Positions 40,576-48,272 of a stretch of DNA of 62,382 nucleotides are shown piece after piece (positions within the stretch are counted from its first letter, which is position 1; each line of letters begins with the position of its first letter). The position numbers and the translations under genes were made by a program. The stretch comes from Clostridiales bacterium (lineage in GTDB: Bacteria; Bacillota; Clostridia; Christensenellales; CAG-138). The DNA lies in contig WREI01000007.1 of NCBI GenBank assembly GCA_009779405.1, positions 1 to 62,382 on the forward strand, read 5' to 3'. The notes under the pieces were generated by a model that searched no databases, had not been told where the DNA came from, and worked only from the letters and a program-made list of their open reading frames with translations.

Positions 40576-40678
40576 AGTGAAGAGTTAAAAGTTAAGAGTT
40601 AAGAGTTATGGTTAGAATCACAAGCGATTCCCGGAATTTAAGCCTATTCTACCACAACTCTTCACTCTTCACTCTTAC
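40576..40678. repeat. Heptamer-array inverted repeat, AGTTAAG flavour
   Basis: Left arm 40576-40609 (AGTTAAG units) and right arm 40656-40676 (CTCTTCA units), partly complementary. Inside: GAATC-6 nt-GATTC (40615-40630). The right arm encodes the last nine residues of ThiI and the element contains its stop codon. Confidence 0.8.
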
Positions 40679-41830
40679 GAAAACCGTCCCCGCTTCCGCC
40701 GCTTCGATCAGCGGCGCAAAGTCAACGCGCGCTTCGCTCTCGCGCAGTTTGTCCACGCGGGGCTTGGTGACGGGATGCTTGGGTACGAAGACCGTGCAGC
40801 AGTCCTCATAGGGCAGTATCGAGGTCTCGAAGCTGCCTATGTGCTTGGCGGTTTGGATGATCTCTTCCTTATCAAAGCAGATCAGCGGGCGCAGGACGGG
40901 CAATTTTACGGCATCGTTTGTGACGGCGAGACTTTCGAGGGTCTGGCTGGCGACCTGGCCTATGCTCTCCCCCGTCACCAGCGCGCGGCAGTCGGTTTTA
41001 TCTGCGAAACGCTCGGCGATACGCATCATCAGGCGGCGCATCAGGACGGTCGTCTGCGTCTGCGGGCATTTTTCGTAGATGGCCATCTGGATCTCCGTGA
41101 AGGGGACGAGATAGAGGTCAACGGGGCCCGCATAGCGCGCGAGGATGCCTGCCAGCGCCACCACCTTGTCGCGGGCGCGTTCGCTTGTGTAGGGATAGCT
41201 GTAAAAATGGATGGCCGCGAGGGAGACGCCGCGCTTGGCCATCATATAGCCCGCCACGGGGCTGTCTATGCCGCCCGAGAGCAGGAGCATGGCGCGCCCG
41301 CCCGTGCCGACGGGCATACCGCCCGCGCCCTTAATCTCTTGGGTATATACGAAAGCGTTGTGCGTGCGCACTTCCACGGTCAGGCTGAGCTCGGGTTTGT
41401 GCACGTCCACGCGCAGGTGCGGGAACTTTGCGGGCAGGTCGTGGCCCAACTCTCGGTATATCTGTTCGCTGGACATCGGGAAATTCTTATCGGAACGCTT
41501 GGCAAAGGCCTTGAAGCTGTGGGGCTTGCCCTTCGTCTCCGTTTCCACCAGCGCTTCCGCCGCGGCGAGGATGGCGGGATAGGACTTGTCCGTCATATGC
41601 GCGGGGCAGATGGCGTGGATGCCGAACACGGCGGACAGGCGATCCACGGCCCAAGCCAACTCCGATTCCGGCAGATCGTAGACGAAGATACGCCCCTGCT
41701 CCCGCTCTACGCGGGGGGTTTGGGGCAGCAGGGCGGATTGTATTTTTTGTACCAGCTGCCGCTCGAAGAATGGGCGGTTCAAGCCTTTTAGGTGGATTTC
41801 GGCGTATTTGATGAGGATGGCTGTTGACAT
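40649..41830 (-). CDS. thiI: tRNA 4-thiouridine synthase ThiI
   Basis: A 393-residue ThiI. It has an N-terminal ferredoxin-like/THUMP region (1-165) binding tRNA, then a PP-loop ATP pyrophosphatase with SGGIDS (185-190). It adenylates U8 of tRNA and transfers sulfur from a cysteine desulfurase. The C-terminal rhodanese domain of enteric ThiI is absent, as in Bacillus and most Bacillota. The upstream gene is the matching desulfurase. The tail VRVKSEELW and stop are the in-frame reading of a heptamer arm, so the native C-terminus has been altered. Confidence 0.95.
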   Translation of the reverse strand: MSTAILIKYAEIHLKGLNRPFFERQLVQKIQSALLPQTPRVEREQGRIFVYDLPESELAWAVDRLSAVFGIHAICPAHMTDKSYPAILAAAEALVETETKGKPHSFKAFAKRSDKNFPMSSEQIYRELGHDLPAKFPHLRVDVHKPELSLTVEVRTHNAFVYTQEIKGAGGMPVGTGGRAMLLLSGGIDSPVAGYMMAKRGVSLAAIHFYSYPYTSERARDKVVALAGILARYAGPVDLYLVPFTEIQMAIYEKCPQTQTTVLMRRLMMRIAERFADKTDCRALVTGESIGQVASQTLESLAVTNDAVKLPVLRPLICFDKEEIIQTAKHIGSFETSILPYEDCCTVFVPKHPVTKPRVDKLRESEARVDFAPLIEAAEAGTVFVRVKSEELW

Positions 41831-41861
41831 TTGGGATCCTTTCGTTTGGGAGGGCTTTTTT

Positions 41862-41974
41862 AGTTAAGATTGAATAGTTAAGAGTTATGGTAGAAATGCC
41901 TGCGGCATTTCTTATCAAAGCTTTAATTTCAAGAATCGCTTGCGATTCTTACCGCAACTTTTAACTCTTAACTC
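41862..41974. repeat. Heptamer-array inverted repeat, AGTTAAG/AACTCTT flavour
   Basis: Left arm 41862-41888 (AGTTAAG-ATTGAAT-AGTTAAG) and right arm 41956-41974 (AACTTTT-AACTCTT-AACTC). Inside are two perfect palindromes: GAAATGCC-TGC-GGCATTTC (41893-41911) and AAGAATCGC-TT-GCGATTCTT (41931-41950). It lies between two genes of one presumed operon. Confidence 0.85.
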
Positions 41975-41977
41975 GGC

Positions 41978-42001
41978 GGGCGAGGCATGCCTCGCCCCTG
42001 C
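41978..42001. repeat. GGGCG...CGCCCCTGC palindrome, GGCATGCC core
   Basis: GGGCGAGGCATGCCTCGCCC, a perfect palindrome, followed by CTGC. It ends 3 bp from the desulfurase stop codon and abuts the heptamer element. Confidence 0.8.
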
Positions 42002-42003
42002 GA

Positions 42004-43152
42004 TTACCTCCGCTTATACCGTCTCAACAACGTTGCCAATTCCATTACGGTCTCGGCCGCGATATCCATCTCCTCCATGGTGTTAAAGGGGCAGAGGGAC
42101 ATGCGTATCGCCGATTCCTGCCGCTCGGCCGAGATGCCCGACGCGGACAGGACGCGGTTGTGCTTGCTGCCCTTGCGCGAGGAACAGGCCGAGCCCGTGG
42201 AGACGAGGATGTCCCGCTCCGCCAGCGCGTGGAGCATCACCTCGCCGCGCACGCCCAATACCGAGAAGTTCAGAATATGTGGCGCGCCCAGGTGCGGTGC
42301 GGGGCCGTTGATCGTGAGATCGGGCAGAGCCGTCAGTTGTTCCGCCAGGCGGAGTTTGCAGGCCATCATATGCGCACGCCAAGCGTTCCCCTTTTCGGCA
42401 TATTCGCGTATCGCGGTGTCCGCCGCCAATACGCCGGGTACATTGGTCGTGCCCGCGCGCAGTCCCCGCTCGTGCGCGCCGCCTATCTGCCCGCCCGCAA
42501 AGCGGACGCCTGCCTTCGCATAGAGCGCGCCCACGCCCTTGGGCGCGTGGAGCTTGTGGAAGGAGAGGGAATAGAAGTCGACGGGCAGCGGCGCGGGCGC
42601 GAGTTTGCAGAAGGCCTGCACGCCGTCGGAGTGGATTGCGGTCTCGGGCGCTTTTTTGCGCACCAGCGCGGCGATGGCGCCAAGGTCCGTGACCGCGCCC
42701 GTCTCGTTGTTGACGTGCATGCAGGAGAGCAACGCGGTGTCTGCGCTCAGCGCAGAGTCCAGCGCCGCCAAGTCGGGCGTGCCATCCGCGCGCGCGGGCA
42801 GATAGACGACCTCATGCGCGCCCCGCTCCTCCACGGCGCGGAAGACCCCGTAGACCGAGGGGTGCTCGGTCATCGTCGTGATAATGCGCCGTTTGCCGCG
42901 CAGGGCCGTGAGCAGGCCGAAGATGGCCATATTGTTGGACTCCGTGCCGCCGGAGGTATAAATGATCTCCTGCGCGGACACGGACAGCTGCACGGCGAGG
43001 GTTATTCGTGCCGCTGTCACTTCCTTTTCCACACGTACCGCTTCGTGGTAGGCGGAGGAGGGGTTGTAAAAATCCTCGCTCGCGGCGTTATACATGCGCG
43101 CGGCGGCGGCGGGGAGGGTGCGCGTGGTCGCGCCGTTGTCTAAATAAATCAT
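42004..43152 (-). CDS. Cysteine desulfurase (NifS/IscS family), ThiI partner
   Basis: A 382-residue PLP enzyme releasing sulfur from cysteine. It has the start MIYLDNGATT, TSGGTESNN for cofactor phosphate, NNETG, the PLP lysine K200 in SFHKLHAPKG, and the persulfide cysteine C323 in STGSACSSRKGS. The short loop around C323 is of the IscS-like class. The gene directly precedes thiI, so it likely donates sulfur for 4-thiouridine in tRNA (the NifZ role in Bacillus); a wider Fe-S role is possible. Confidence 0.94.
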   Translation of the reverse strand: MIYLDNGATTRTLPAAAARMYNAASEDFYNPSSAYHEAVRVEKEVTAARITLAVQLSVSAQEIIYTSGGTESNNMAIFGLLTALRGKRRIITTMTEHPSVYGVFRAVEERGAHEVVYLPARADGTPDLAALDSALSADTALLSCMHVNNETGAVTDLGAIAALVRKKAPETAIHSDGVQAFCKLAPAPLPVDFYSLSFHKLHAPKGVGALYAKAGVRFAGGQIGGAHERGLRAGTTNVPGVLAADTAIREYAEKGNAWRAHMMACKLRLAEQLTALPDLTINGPAPHLGAPHILNFSVLGVRGEVMLHALAERDILVSTGSACSSRKGSKHNRVLSASGISAERQESAIRMSLCPFNTMEEMDIAAETVMELATLLRRYKRR

Positions 43153-43182
43153 AAGTTCCCTACTCGTAAATTTCAGTTATAT

Positions 43183-43211
43183 TTTATACCATATGCGGCG
43201 GATTCGCGCAA
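43183..43211 (-). promoter_or_regulatory. Cysteine desulfurase-thiI promoter
   Basis: TTGCGC (43206-43211, minus strand), 17 bp, TATAAA (43183-43188) with TG one base before it. Start predicted near 43176, 24 nt before the ATG. Confidence 0.65.
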
Positions 43212-43281
43212 TGTATTTGAAAAACAATGAGACGTAGGGAAAAATTCACAGATTCGTAACGAATTCCTAAGAAGATTCCCG

Positions 43282-43287
43282 TATAAT
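43282..43287 (+). promoter_or_regulatory. Probable -10 box of the zinc-ribbon gene
   Basis: TATAAT, about 52 bp before the ATG at 43339; no good -35 is seen at the expected distance. Confidence 0.4.
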
Positions 43288-43338
43288 ATCGGTATTAACC
43301 TTGCAATAGGTATGCTATTAGGATTGGGAGGACACTAC

Positions 43339-45834
43339 ATGTATTGCGGCAAATGCGGCGTGCAGAACCCCGACGATAACTCTTTCTGCGGAGCCTGCGG
43401 ACAGCGGCTGAGCAAGCCCGGCCCCGCCCCGACAGCGCCCCCGGCACGCACGCCTGCGCCGGCGCATACGTCGGCATCGAATGAATACTACGAGGAAGCG
43501 CCCGCGTATCGCCCGGCGCCCAGATCGACGCGCCCGGCCCCGGCGCCCGTGGAGGAATACTACGAGGACGAGCCTGCGCCACGCCCGGCAAGACCCGCAC
43601 GCCCGGCTCCGGCGCCCGTGGAGGAATACTACGAGGACGAGCCCGCGCCACGCCCCGCAAGGCCCGCGCCCGCCACGCCGCCCCCCGAAGTGGGGACGAC
43701 CCGCCTTGCGCATAAGGAATATGTGCCGCGCCCGCGCCCCTATACGCGCCCGGTGACAGCGGCGGAAGCGCAGGAAGCGTGGACACAGCCCGCGCCTGAG
43801 CCGGAGCGCCCAGCAAGGCTTCGGGTCTCCGAACAGGAGACCCCGCCCTACGCGTCCCCCATCGCCGTGGCGCCCCTGCCCGCGCGCATGCCCGAACCCG
43901 ACGAATACGAGGACGAGGAGCTTGCGCCCCCGCCGCGCCGCATACACCGCCGCGAGGAGCCGGGTCTGGTCGACGCGCGCCCCGCGCCCCGCCGCGCAGT
44001 CCTGCCCGAACCGGAGGACGAAGAGGACGAGGAAATCCCCGTCCCGCCCAGACGCGAAGCGCCGCCCGCCGCGCGGGAAGAGATTCCCCCGCCGCCGCCC
44101 CGCCAAACGCCCCGCTTCAGCAGCGGCCCTCCCGCGCGCCGTCCCGCGCCGACGAGACCCGTGGAACCCGAATATGAGGACGACGAGGACGATCTGTTCG
44201 ATGAACCCGCGCCCCCGCCGCGCAGTGCGCCCGGACGCAATATGAGCGCGCCCCCCAACGACGCGCGCGCGGACGACACAGAGCGCAGTGAACCGCCCCG
44301 CGACGAGCGGCGCCGCCCCGCGCCCACCCCCGCACCCATATATGACGACGAGGAAGACGATTCCTACGGCGAGAACGAATACGATCCCACCACCCCGCGC
44401 GAAAAGAAGGAGGGCGGTTCCGCCATCGTATGGATACTGCTCACCGCGGGCATCATCGTTCTGGCGGCGCTGGCGGCCATCGTGGGCTATGGAAATTGCA
44501 CGAACGCCGAATGGCTGCCCGATTTCCTGCAATTCAGCCGTGTCGAGAGCCCCGGAAACAATAACACGGACGACCCCAACTTCCCCCCGCCCATCGATAC
44601 GCCCAACCCCGGCAACAACGGTACCGTGATGACCGACAGGCCCTCGGTACGCGCCGGGGAAAAGGACGGGAAGCCCGCGATGTACATTACGGTGCAGATG
44701 AGTCAGGGGGAGGTCGCCACTTTCTCCTTCCCGAACGGAAATACGCATGTGTTTACCGCGCAGGAATCCGGTACGATGGCCTATGAGTTCCCCTATACAT
44801 ACGACTATTTCTATCCCGATACACCGTTGGACAGCTCCATATATATGGTGGAAGCTTCGCTCAGCATCAGCGACGCCGAGGGCAATTTCCTCCGGGCATT
44901 TGACCTGGATCCCTTCTCGTTGACCTTCTCCCCCATCACGCTGGAGCTGACCAAGCCCACGCAGGATGAGATCGCGGCGGGCCTGATGGCGGATCAAACG
45001 AACACCATTCGCATAGAGGGTGTGGTCAACCATGAGACCGACGTCACCGTCACCGTGAACGGGCAGTCCCTGCCCGTGTATCAGGGCGGCATATTCCAGG
45101 GCGATTACAAGCTGACGGGCGACGACAGCTCGGAGCAGTTGATTATACGCGTCGAAAAAGACAACTACGTGACCTCCACGCAGGAACTCTTTGTGAACAC
45201 CTATGTCTATGTCCCCAAGCCCATGGTGCTGGAAGTGAACGACAGCCCCACCGCGATGCGCGTCACGGGCAACAAGATCACCGTGACCGGCAGCACCATC
45301 GCCGGCGCGACCCTGACCGCCAAGAGCGATATATCGGCCGTGGCCTGCGGCTCCGTCACCGTGGACGCCACGGGCGTGTTCAGCTTTGAAGTGACCTTTA
45401 TGGATGCCAAGTTTACCGGCTTCGCGAATGTGAGTATCGAAGCGTCCATGGAGGGACACGAGACCAAGACGAGGATCTGCATGCCCTTCTTCCCGGGCAA
45501 AGACAGACAGGATTTTGTCAAGCGTCTCGGCAAAACAGGCTACTTTGAGCTGGGCATAGACAATTTCACCATCGATAAGCTCCTGGCGGATACGGACCGC
45601 ACGCACGGCTTCCGCATCGGCGTCAACATCCTCGAAGTGGTGCAGGACGGCAGGGTCCAGATTCTCAAGGTGGAGACGACGGGCGCAAACAAGACGACCA
45701 TGTACGTATACAATTTCGTGAAGGACTATGTATTCAGCGGCCGCGGCACCTTCAACCTCTATGGGCAGCTGAACGGGCTGTACGGGGACACGGAGAACTA
45801 TGTCTTCATCGCCTATTTCCAAGTGAAGAAATAA
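43339..45834 (+). CDS. Zinc-ribbon membrane protein with long Pro/acidic region and exported domain
   Basis: An 831-residue protein. Residues 3-20 form a zinc ribbon (C3, C6, C17, C20; MYCGKCG...FCGACG). About 30-355 is disordered: proline, arginine and acidic repeats, including duplicated VEEYYEDEPAPRPARPA. A transmembrane helix follows at about 362-384 (IVWILLTAGIIVLAALAAIVGY), then an exported part of about 445 residues, rich in beta strands with Ig-like stretches (VTVNGQSLPVYQGGIF, TVTGSTIAGATLTAKSDIS). The ATG has GGGAGG 7 nt upstream. The ribbon plus disordered cytoplasmic arm suggests an assembly or sensing role; function unknown. Confidence 0.8.
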   Translation: MYCGKCGVQNPDDNSFCGACGQRLSKPGPAPTAPPARTPAPAHTSASNEYYEEAPAYRPAPRSTRPAPAPVEEYYEDEPAPRPARPARPAPAPVEEYYEDEPAPRPARPAPATPPPEVGTTRLAHKEYVPRPRPYTRPVTAAEAQEAWTQPAPEPERPARLRVSEQETPPYASPIAVAPLPARMPEPDEYEDEELAPPPRRIHRREEPGLVDARPAPRRAVLPEPEDEEDEEIPVPPRREAPPAAREEIPPPPPRQTPRFSSGPPARRPAPTRPVEPEYEDDEDDLFDEPAPPPRSAPGRNMSAPPNDARADDTERSEPPRDERRRPAPTPAPIYDDEEDDSYGENEYDPTTPREKKEGGSAIVWILLTAGIIVLAALAAIVGYGNCTNAEWLPDFLQFSRVESPGNNNTDDPNFPPPIDTPNPGNNGTVMTDRPSVRAGEKDGKPAMYITVQMSQGEVATFSFPNGNTHVFTAQESGTMAYEFPYTYDYFYPDTPLDSSIYMVEASLSISDAEGNFLRAFDLDPFSLTFSPITLELTKPTQDEIAAGLMADQTNTIRIEGVVNHETDVTVTVNGQSLPVYQGGIFQGDYKLTGDDSSEQLIIRVEKDNYVTSTQELFVNTYVYVPKPMVLEVNDSPTAMRVTGNKITVTGSTIAGATLTAKSDISAVACGSVTVDATGVFSFEVTFMDAKFTGFANVSIEASMEGHETKTRICMPFFPGKDRQDFVKRLGKTGYFELGIDNFTIDKLLADTDRTHGFRIGVNILEVVQDGRVQILKVETTGANKTTMYVYNFVKDYVFSGRGTFNLYGQLNGLYGDTENYVFIAYFQVKK

Positions 45835-45840
45835 GCGTTT

Positions 45841-46194
45841 ATGACGCGGATTTGGGCGAAAGTTATACGCGATCATAAGATCAGCATGGAGCTTGTGCGG
45901 AACCTGGCACCCACCCGGCACTTAGACCCTATACTAAGTGCCGGGCGGGAACCCGCCGCCCCCGCACAGGCTCTTTCTGATGCCGGATTTTATACCCAGT
46001 TGACCGAACTCTGCAAAGAGTTAGACCTTGCCTGCCCCGCCGTGATGCAGAAGCATCTGCGCGATTTCCGCGCCTTCGGGCGCGTCGTGTTCCGCCCGGC
46101 GGATTTTATGGAGCCCGTCGGCTTTGACAGTTTCGAACTGGAGCGCATCGAGGAAAAGAAGAAGGATAGTAAGGTGACTTATTATTCATACTAA
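45841..46194 (+). CDS. Conserved hypothetical protein carrying an in-frame palindrome insertion
   Basis: A 117-residue protein starting MTRIWAKVIRDHKI; from memory this start and the later FDSFELERI match a small conserved clostridial family of unknown function. Between about residues 21 and 42 the sequence is unusual (NLAPTRHLDPILSAGREPA). It coincides with a DNA palindrome whose two copies of CGGCACTTAG / CTAAGTGCCG are read in frame. The start is 6 bp after the previous stop codon; no strong ribosome binding site. Four bases separate it from the DUF378 gene. Confidence 0.65.
   Translation: MTRIWAKVIRDHKISMELVRNLAPTRHLDPILSAGREPAAPAQALSDAGFYTQLTELCKELDLACPAVMQKHLRDFRAFGRVVFRPADFMEPVGFDSFELERIEEKKKDSKVTYYSY
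45914..45945. repeat. Palindrome inside a coding region
   Basis: CCCGGCACTTAG - 8 nt - CTAAGTGCCGGG. Arms nearly match the arms of the mutS2 terminator hairpin (CCCGGCACCTAAG). Read through in frame by the 117-residue protein. Confidence 0.8.
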
Positions 46195-46198
46195 GGGT

Positions 46199-46396
46199 AT
46201 GAATGTTCTCGCCTTAATCCTAATGATACTCGGCGCCCTGAATTGGGGCCTGCTCGGCATCTTCGAGTATAACCTCCTCGCCTCCGTCTTCGGGCAGGGC
46301 TCCGCCGTCACCCGCATACTCTATATTCTCATCGGTCTCTCCGCGCTCTGGGGCGTGGTTATGCTCTGCAATAAGCGCATACGGCACAGGGAATGA
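46199..46396 (+). CDS. DUF378 family membrane protein
   Basis: A 65-residue protein with two transmembrane helices: LALILMILGALNWGLLGIF (about 4-22) and ILYILIGLSALWGVVML (about 40-56). The ALNWGLLG phrase is the signature of DUF378. No function is known. The ATG comes 4 bp after the preceding stop, with weak AAGG. Confidence 0.85.
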   Translation: MNVLALILMILGALNWGLLGIFEYNLLASVFGQGSAVTRILYILIGLSALWGVVMLCNKRIRHRE

Positions 46397-46449
46397 TCTT
46401 CCCACCCGCCCGCATACACTGCAACGATTCAAAAAAGGAGTGTATGTAT

Positions 46450-46995
46450 ATGAGCCATTTCCCACAATTCATCCCCATGCTGCCGACCCGAGCGGCGGCG
46501 CGCCCCCGACCGGGCATCCCCGTATGCGTGGATACCGCGCCCTATCCCGAGGTGACAGGCAAGCCCGACTCCGAGACCGTCGCCATGCTGAAAGAGGACT
46601 ATGCCGGCGCGGGCAGCGAACTGACCGCCGTCACGCAGTATGTGTTCCAAACAAGCCGTTGCGAAGATGAAGCCTATGCCAACGCCATTTTACAGATCGC
46701 CATCGTGGAGATGCTGCACCTCGATATGCTGGGCGACGCCATCGTCACGCTCGGGGGCAACCCGAGCTTTGACGACGGACATTATTATTGGAGCGCGCAC
46801 AATGTGAACTATGCTGTCAATCAAGCCGACATGCTGCGCGCCAACATCGAAGCGGAGAAGGGCGCGATTGCCGCCTACGAACGGCACGCCGCCGCAACAA
46901 CGAACGAAACCGTGAAAGCCCTGTTGCATCGCATTATCACCGACGAGTTGCTGCACCTGCGTTTCTTTGAGGAGAGTCTTGCGGCGCTGCGTTAA
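46450..46995 (+). CDS. Ferritin-like (rubrerythrin-type) diiron/dimanganese protein
   Basis: A 181-residue four-helix protein with two E-x2-H motifs (IVEMLHLDMLG at about 82-92 and ITDELLHLRFFEE near the end) and further helical glutamates (KEDYAGAGSELTAV, IEAEKGAIAAYE). This matches the ferritin-like or manganese-catalase-type metal site. The ATG at 46450 has AAGGAG 9 nt upstream; an ATG two codons before is closer than ideal. Likely cytoplasmic oxidative-stress or metal role. The promoter of the next operon overlaps its 3' end. Confidence 0.8.
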   Translation: MSHFPQFIPMLPTRAAARPRPGIPVCVDTAPYPEVTGKPDSETVAMLKEDYAGAGSELTAVTQYVFQTSRCEDEAYANAILQIAIVEMLHLDMLGDAIVTLGGNPSFDDGHYYWSAHNVNYAVNQADMLRANIEAEKGAIAAYERHAAATTNETVKALLHRIITDELLHLRFFEESLAALR

Positions 46996-47007
46996 ACATG
47001 CTATAAT
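46979..47007 (+). promoter_or_regulatory. Promoter of the nucleotidyltransferase/ABC-F operon
   Basis: TTGCGG (46979-46984), 17 bp, TATAAT (47002-47007). Start predicted near 47014, giving a 204-nt leader. Confidence 0.7.
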
Positions 47008-47033
47008 TATCCCAAGAAAAGCGGGGTGAAAGC

Positions 47034-47048
47034 ATGTACAATCGGTAA
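47034..47048 (+). CDS. Leader peptide MYNR
   Basis: ATG TAC AAT CGG TAA, with GGGGTG 5 nt upstream. Very short leader peptides of this kind control several ABC-F resistance genes; this one overlaps the bases that would form the first of the competing pairings in the leader. Confidence 0.6.
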   Translation: MYNR

Positions 47049-47170
47049 TCAAGTTCTAAATGGAACAGCTTGGATGGCATAGTATTTTGCTATGCTCTGT
47101 TTCGTCGGAATTGGATTATCGAATGCATATGGTTTGCGGCATATAACCCGCGTGCAGTTTGTATTTGTTA

Positions 47171-47203
47171 AATCCGCTTCCGGCGACGGAGGCGGATTTT
47201 TTT
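47171..47203 (+). terminator. Attenuator terminator, GCGA loop
   Basis: AATCCGCTTCCG - GCGA - CGGAGGCGGATT then TTTTT: 12-bp stem with one G-U pair, GNRA-type loop. It ends 15 bp before the ATG, so it must be read through for the operon to be expressed. Confidence 0.9.
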
Positions 47204-47217
47204 ATTGGGAGGACTTT

Positions 47218-48255
47218 ATGGAATTGCGAAAACTGGCCGATATCTTGGTTGATAAAATCAAACGCGATTACAGGGACGATGTATCGCTCGTCCACGTCCA
47301 CGGCTCTTATGCGTACAATGACACGCATGCGAGAAGCGATTTGGATATGTATTATGTTCCGAAAACCCCGCGCGGTTTTAAACTGGGCTGCACCTTCATT
47401 TTGGACGGGATCGGCTGTGATATTTGGGCCTTGCCGTGGGAGCGCTTGGAACGCATTGCAGCGCACGAGGAGCGGATTGCGTCCATCATTACGGAGGGAG
47501 AGTTGCTCTACTATGGCACGGAGGAGGATCTGACACGTTTTGAGAAACTGAAAAAGCAAGCGGCGGATACAAGTGACCGCAAGGCATATATGACGCGCGC
47601 GCGGAAGGCACTGGATCTGGCCTGCAAAGACGGGTTTCTGCTTCAAAATGCGCAAACCATGCCGCAGATTCGCATCCATACGATTGGGATGCTGTATCAT
47701 CTGTCCTTTGCGCTGGCACAGTTCAATCAAACCCCGATCCGGCGCGGGCGTGGATTGCTGAAGAAAGAGATATTAGATATGCCGCTGGTCCCGGAAGACT
47801 TTGCGATGCTGTATGACAGGCTGTTTACCGGCGGGGAGCCTTGCGCCATAAAGGATGCTGCCGGCGCATTGCTGCAAAACACGGACAAGCTGATGACAGT
47901 CGGCATGCGCACCGACCGCCCTACGCCATTTCCCAATCTGTTTGGGGGTTGGTATGAAGAGATGATTCAGCATTACAACAAGATTTATCATGCATGCAAG
48001 ATAGGGGATGTATATACCCCGCTGTTTGCTGCGGTGGAATTTACGCAGGAATTGAATGAAATGCTGCAAGAAGCGGGTGTGGCCCCCGCCTTGCCGGATA
48101 TGGCTGCGGCCTATGACAGCAATGACTTGGAAAAGATCGCAGCCGCCGCGCGGGCGCATCAGGCAGCGTTTGAAGCGCTGCTGCTGGACAACGGTGTGCG
48201 CTCACTACGATTTTCCACGCTGGAAGAAGTGGAACGCTTCTTGGACAGCAAATAA
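47218..48255 (+). CDS. Nucleotidyltransferase-domain protein, possible antibiotic-modifying enzyme
   Basis: A 345-residue protein with the minimal nucleotidyltransferase motif: HGS at 28-30 and D41-x-D43 (GSYAYNDTHARSDLDMYY), the same arrangement as in aminoglycoside and lincosamide nucleotidyltransferases. The C-terminal helical half is not a family I can name. The ATG follows GGGAGG. It is the first gene after the attenuator and 17 bp before the ABC-F gene, so an antibiotic-modifying role is plausible, but cellular nucleotidyltransferases with other substrates have the same motif. Confidence 0.78.
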   Translation: MELRKLADILVDKIKRDYRDDVSLVHVHGSYAYNDTHARSDLDMYYVPKTPRGFKLGCTFILDGIGCDIWALPWERLERIAAHEERIASIITEGELLYYGTEEDLTRFEKLKKQAADTSDRKAYMTRARKALDLACKDGFLLQNAQTMPQIRIHTIGMLYHLSFALAQFNQTPIRRGRGLLKKEILDMPLVPEDFAMLYDRLFTGGEPCAIKDAAGALLQNTDKLMTVGMRTDRPTPFPNLFGGWYEEMIQHYNKIYHACKIGDVYTPLFAAVEFTQELNEMLQEAGVAPALPDMAAAYDSNDLEKIAAAARAHQAAFEALLLDNGVRSLRFSTLEEVERFLDSK

Positions 48256-48272
48256 AACGAAGGGAGGTTTTT

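Larger units (their letters stand above)
47014..47217 (+). promoter_or_regulatory. Transcription-attenuation leader upstream of resistance operon
   Basis: The leader holds a four-codon ORF, two hairpins (GTTC..GGAAC near 47053-47066; GCATAG..CTATGC at 47077-47095), and CGGAATTGGATT (47106-47117), which can pair with the 5' arm of the terminator at 47171-47182 (10 of 12 positions). TCGGTAATC at 47042-47050, overlapping the leader ORF stop, can pair with GATTATCGA (47114-47122). A ribosome stalled on the leader ORF would mask that last pairing, freeing 47106-47117 to disrupt the terminator. This is the known logic of ABC-F gene induction by antibiotics. Confidence 0.75.

Noticed and set aside
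43318-45921. An 867-codon open frame on the minus strand opposite the zinc-ribbon gene
   Set aside because: It mirrors the GC-rich codons of the plus-strand gene, which has a good ribosome binding site, a zinc motif and a membrane helix; the minus frame has none.
47014-47217. T-box or other metabolite riboswitch upstream of the nucleotidyltransferase
   Set aside because: No T-box consensus or known aptamer core was found; the leader ORF and competing pairings fit ribosome-controlled attenuation better.
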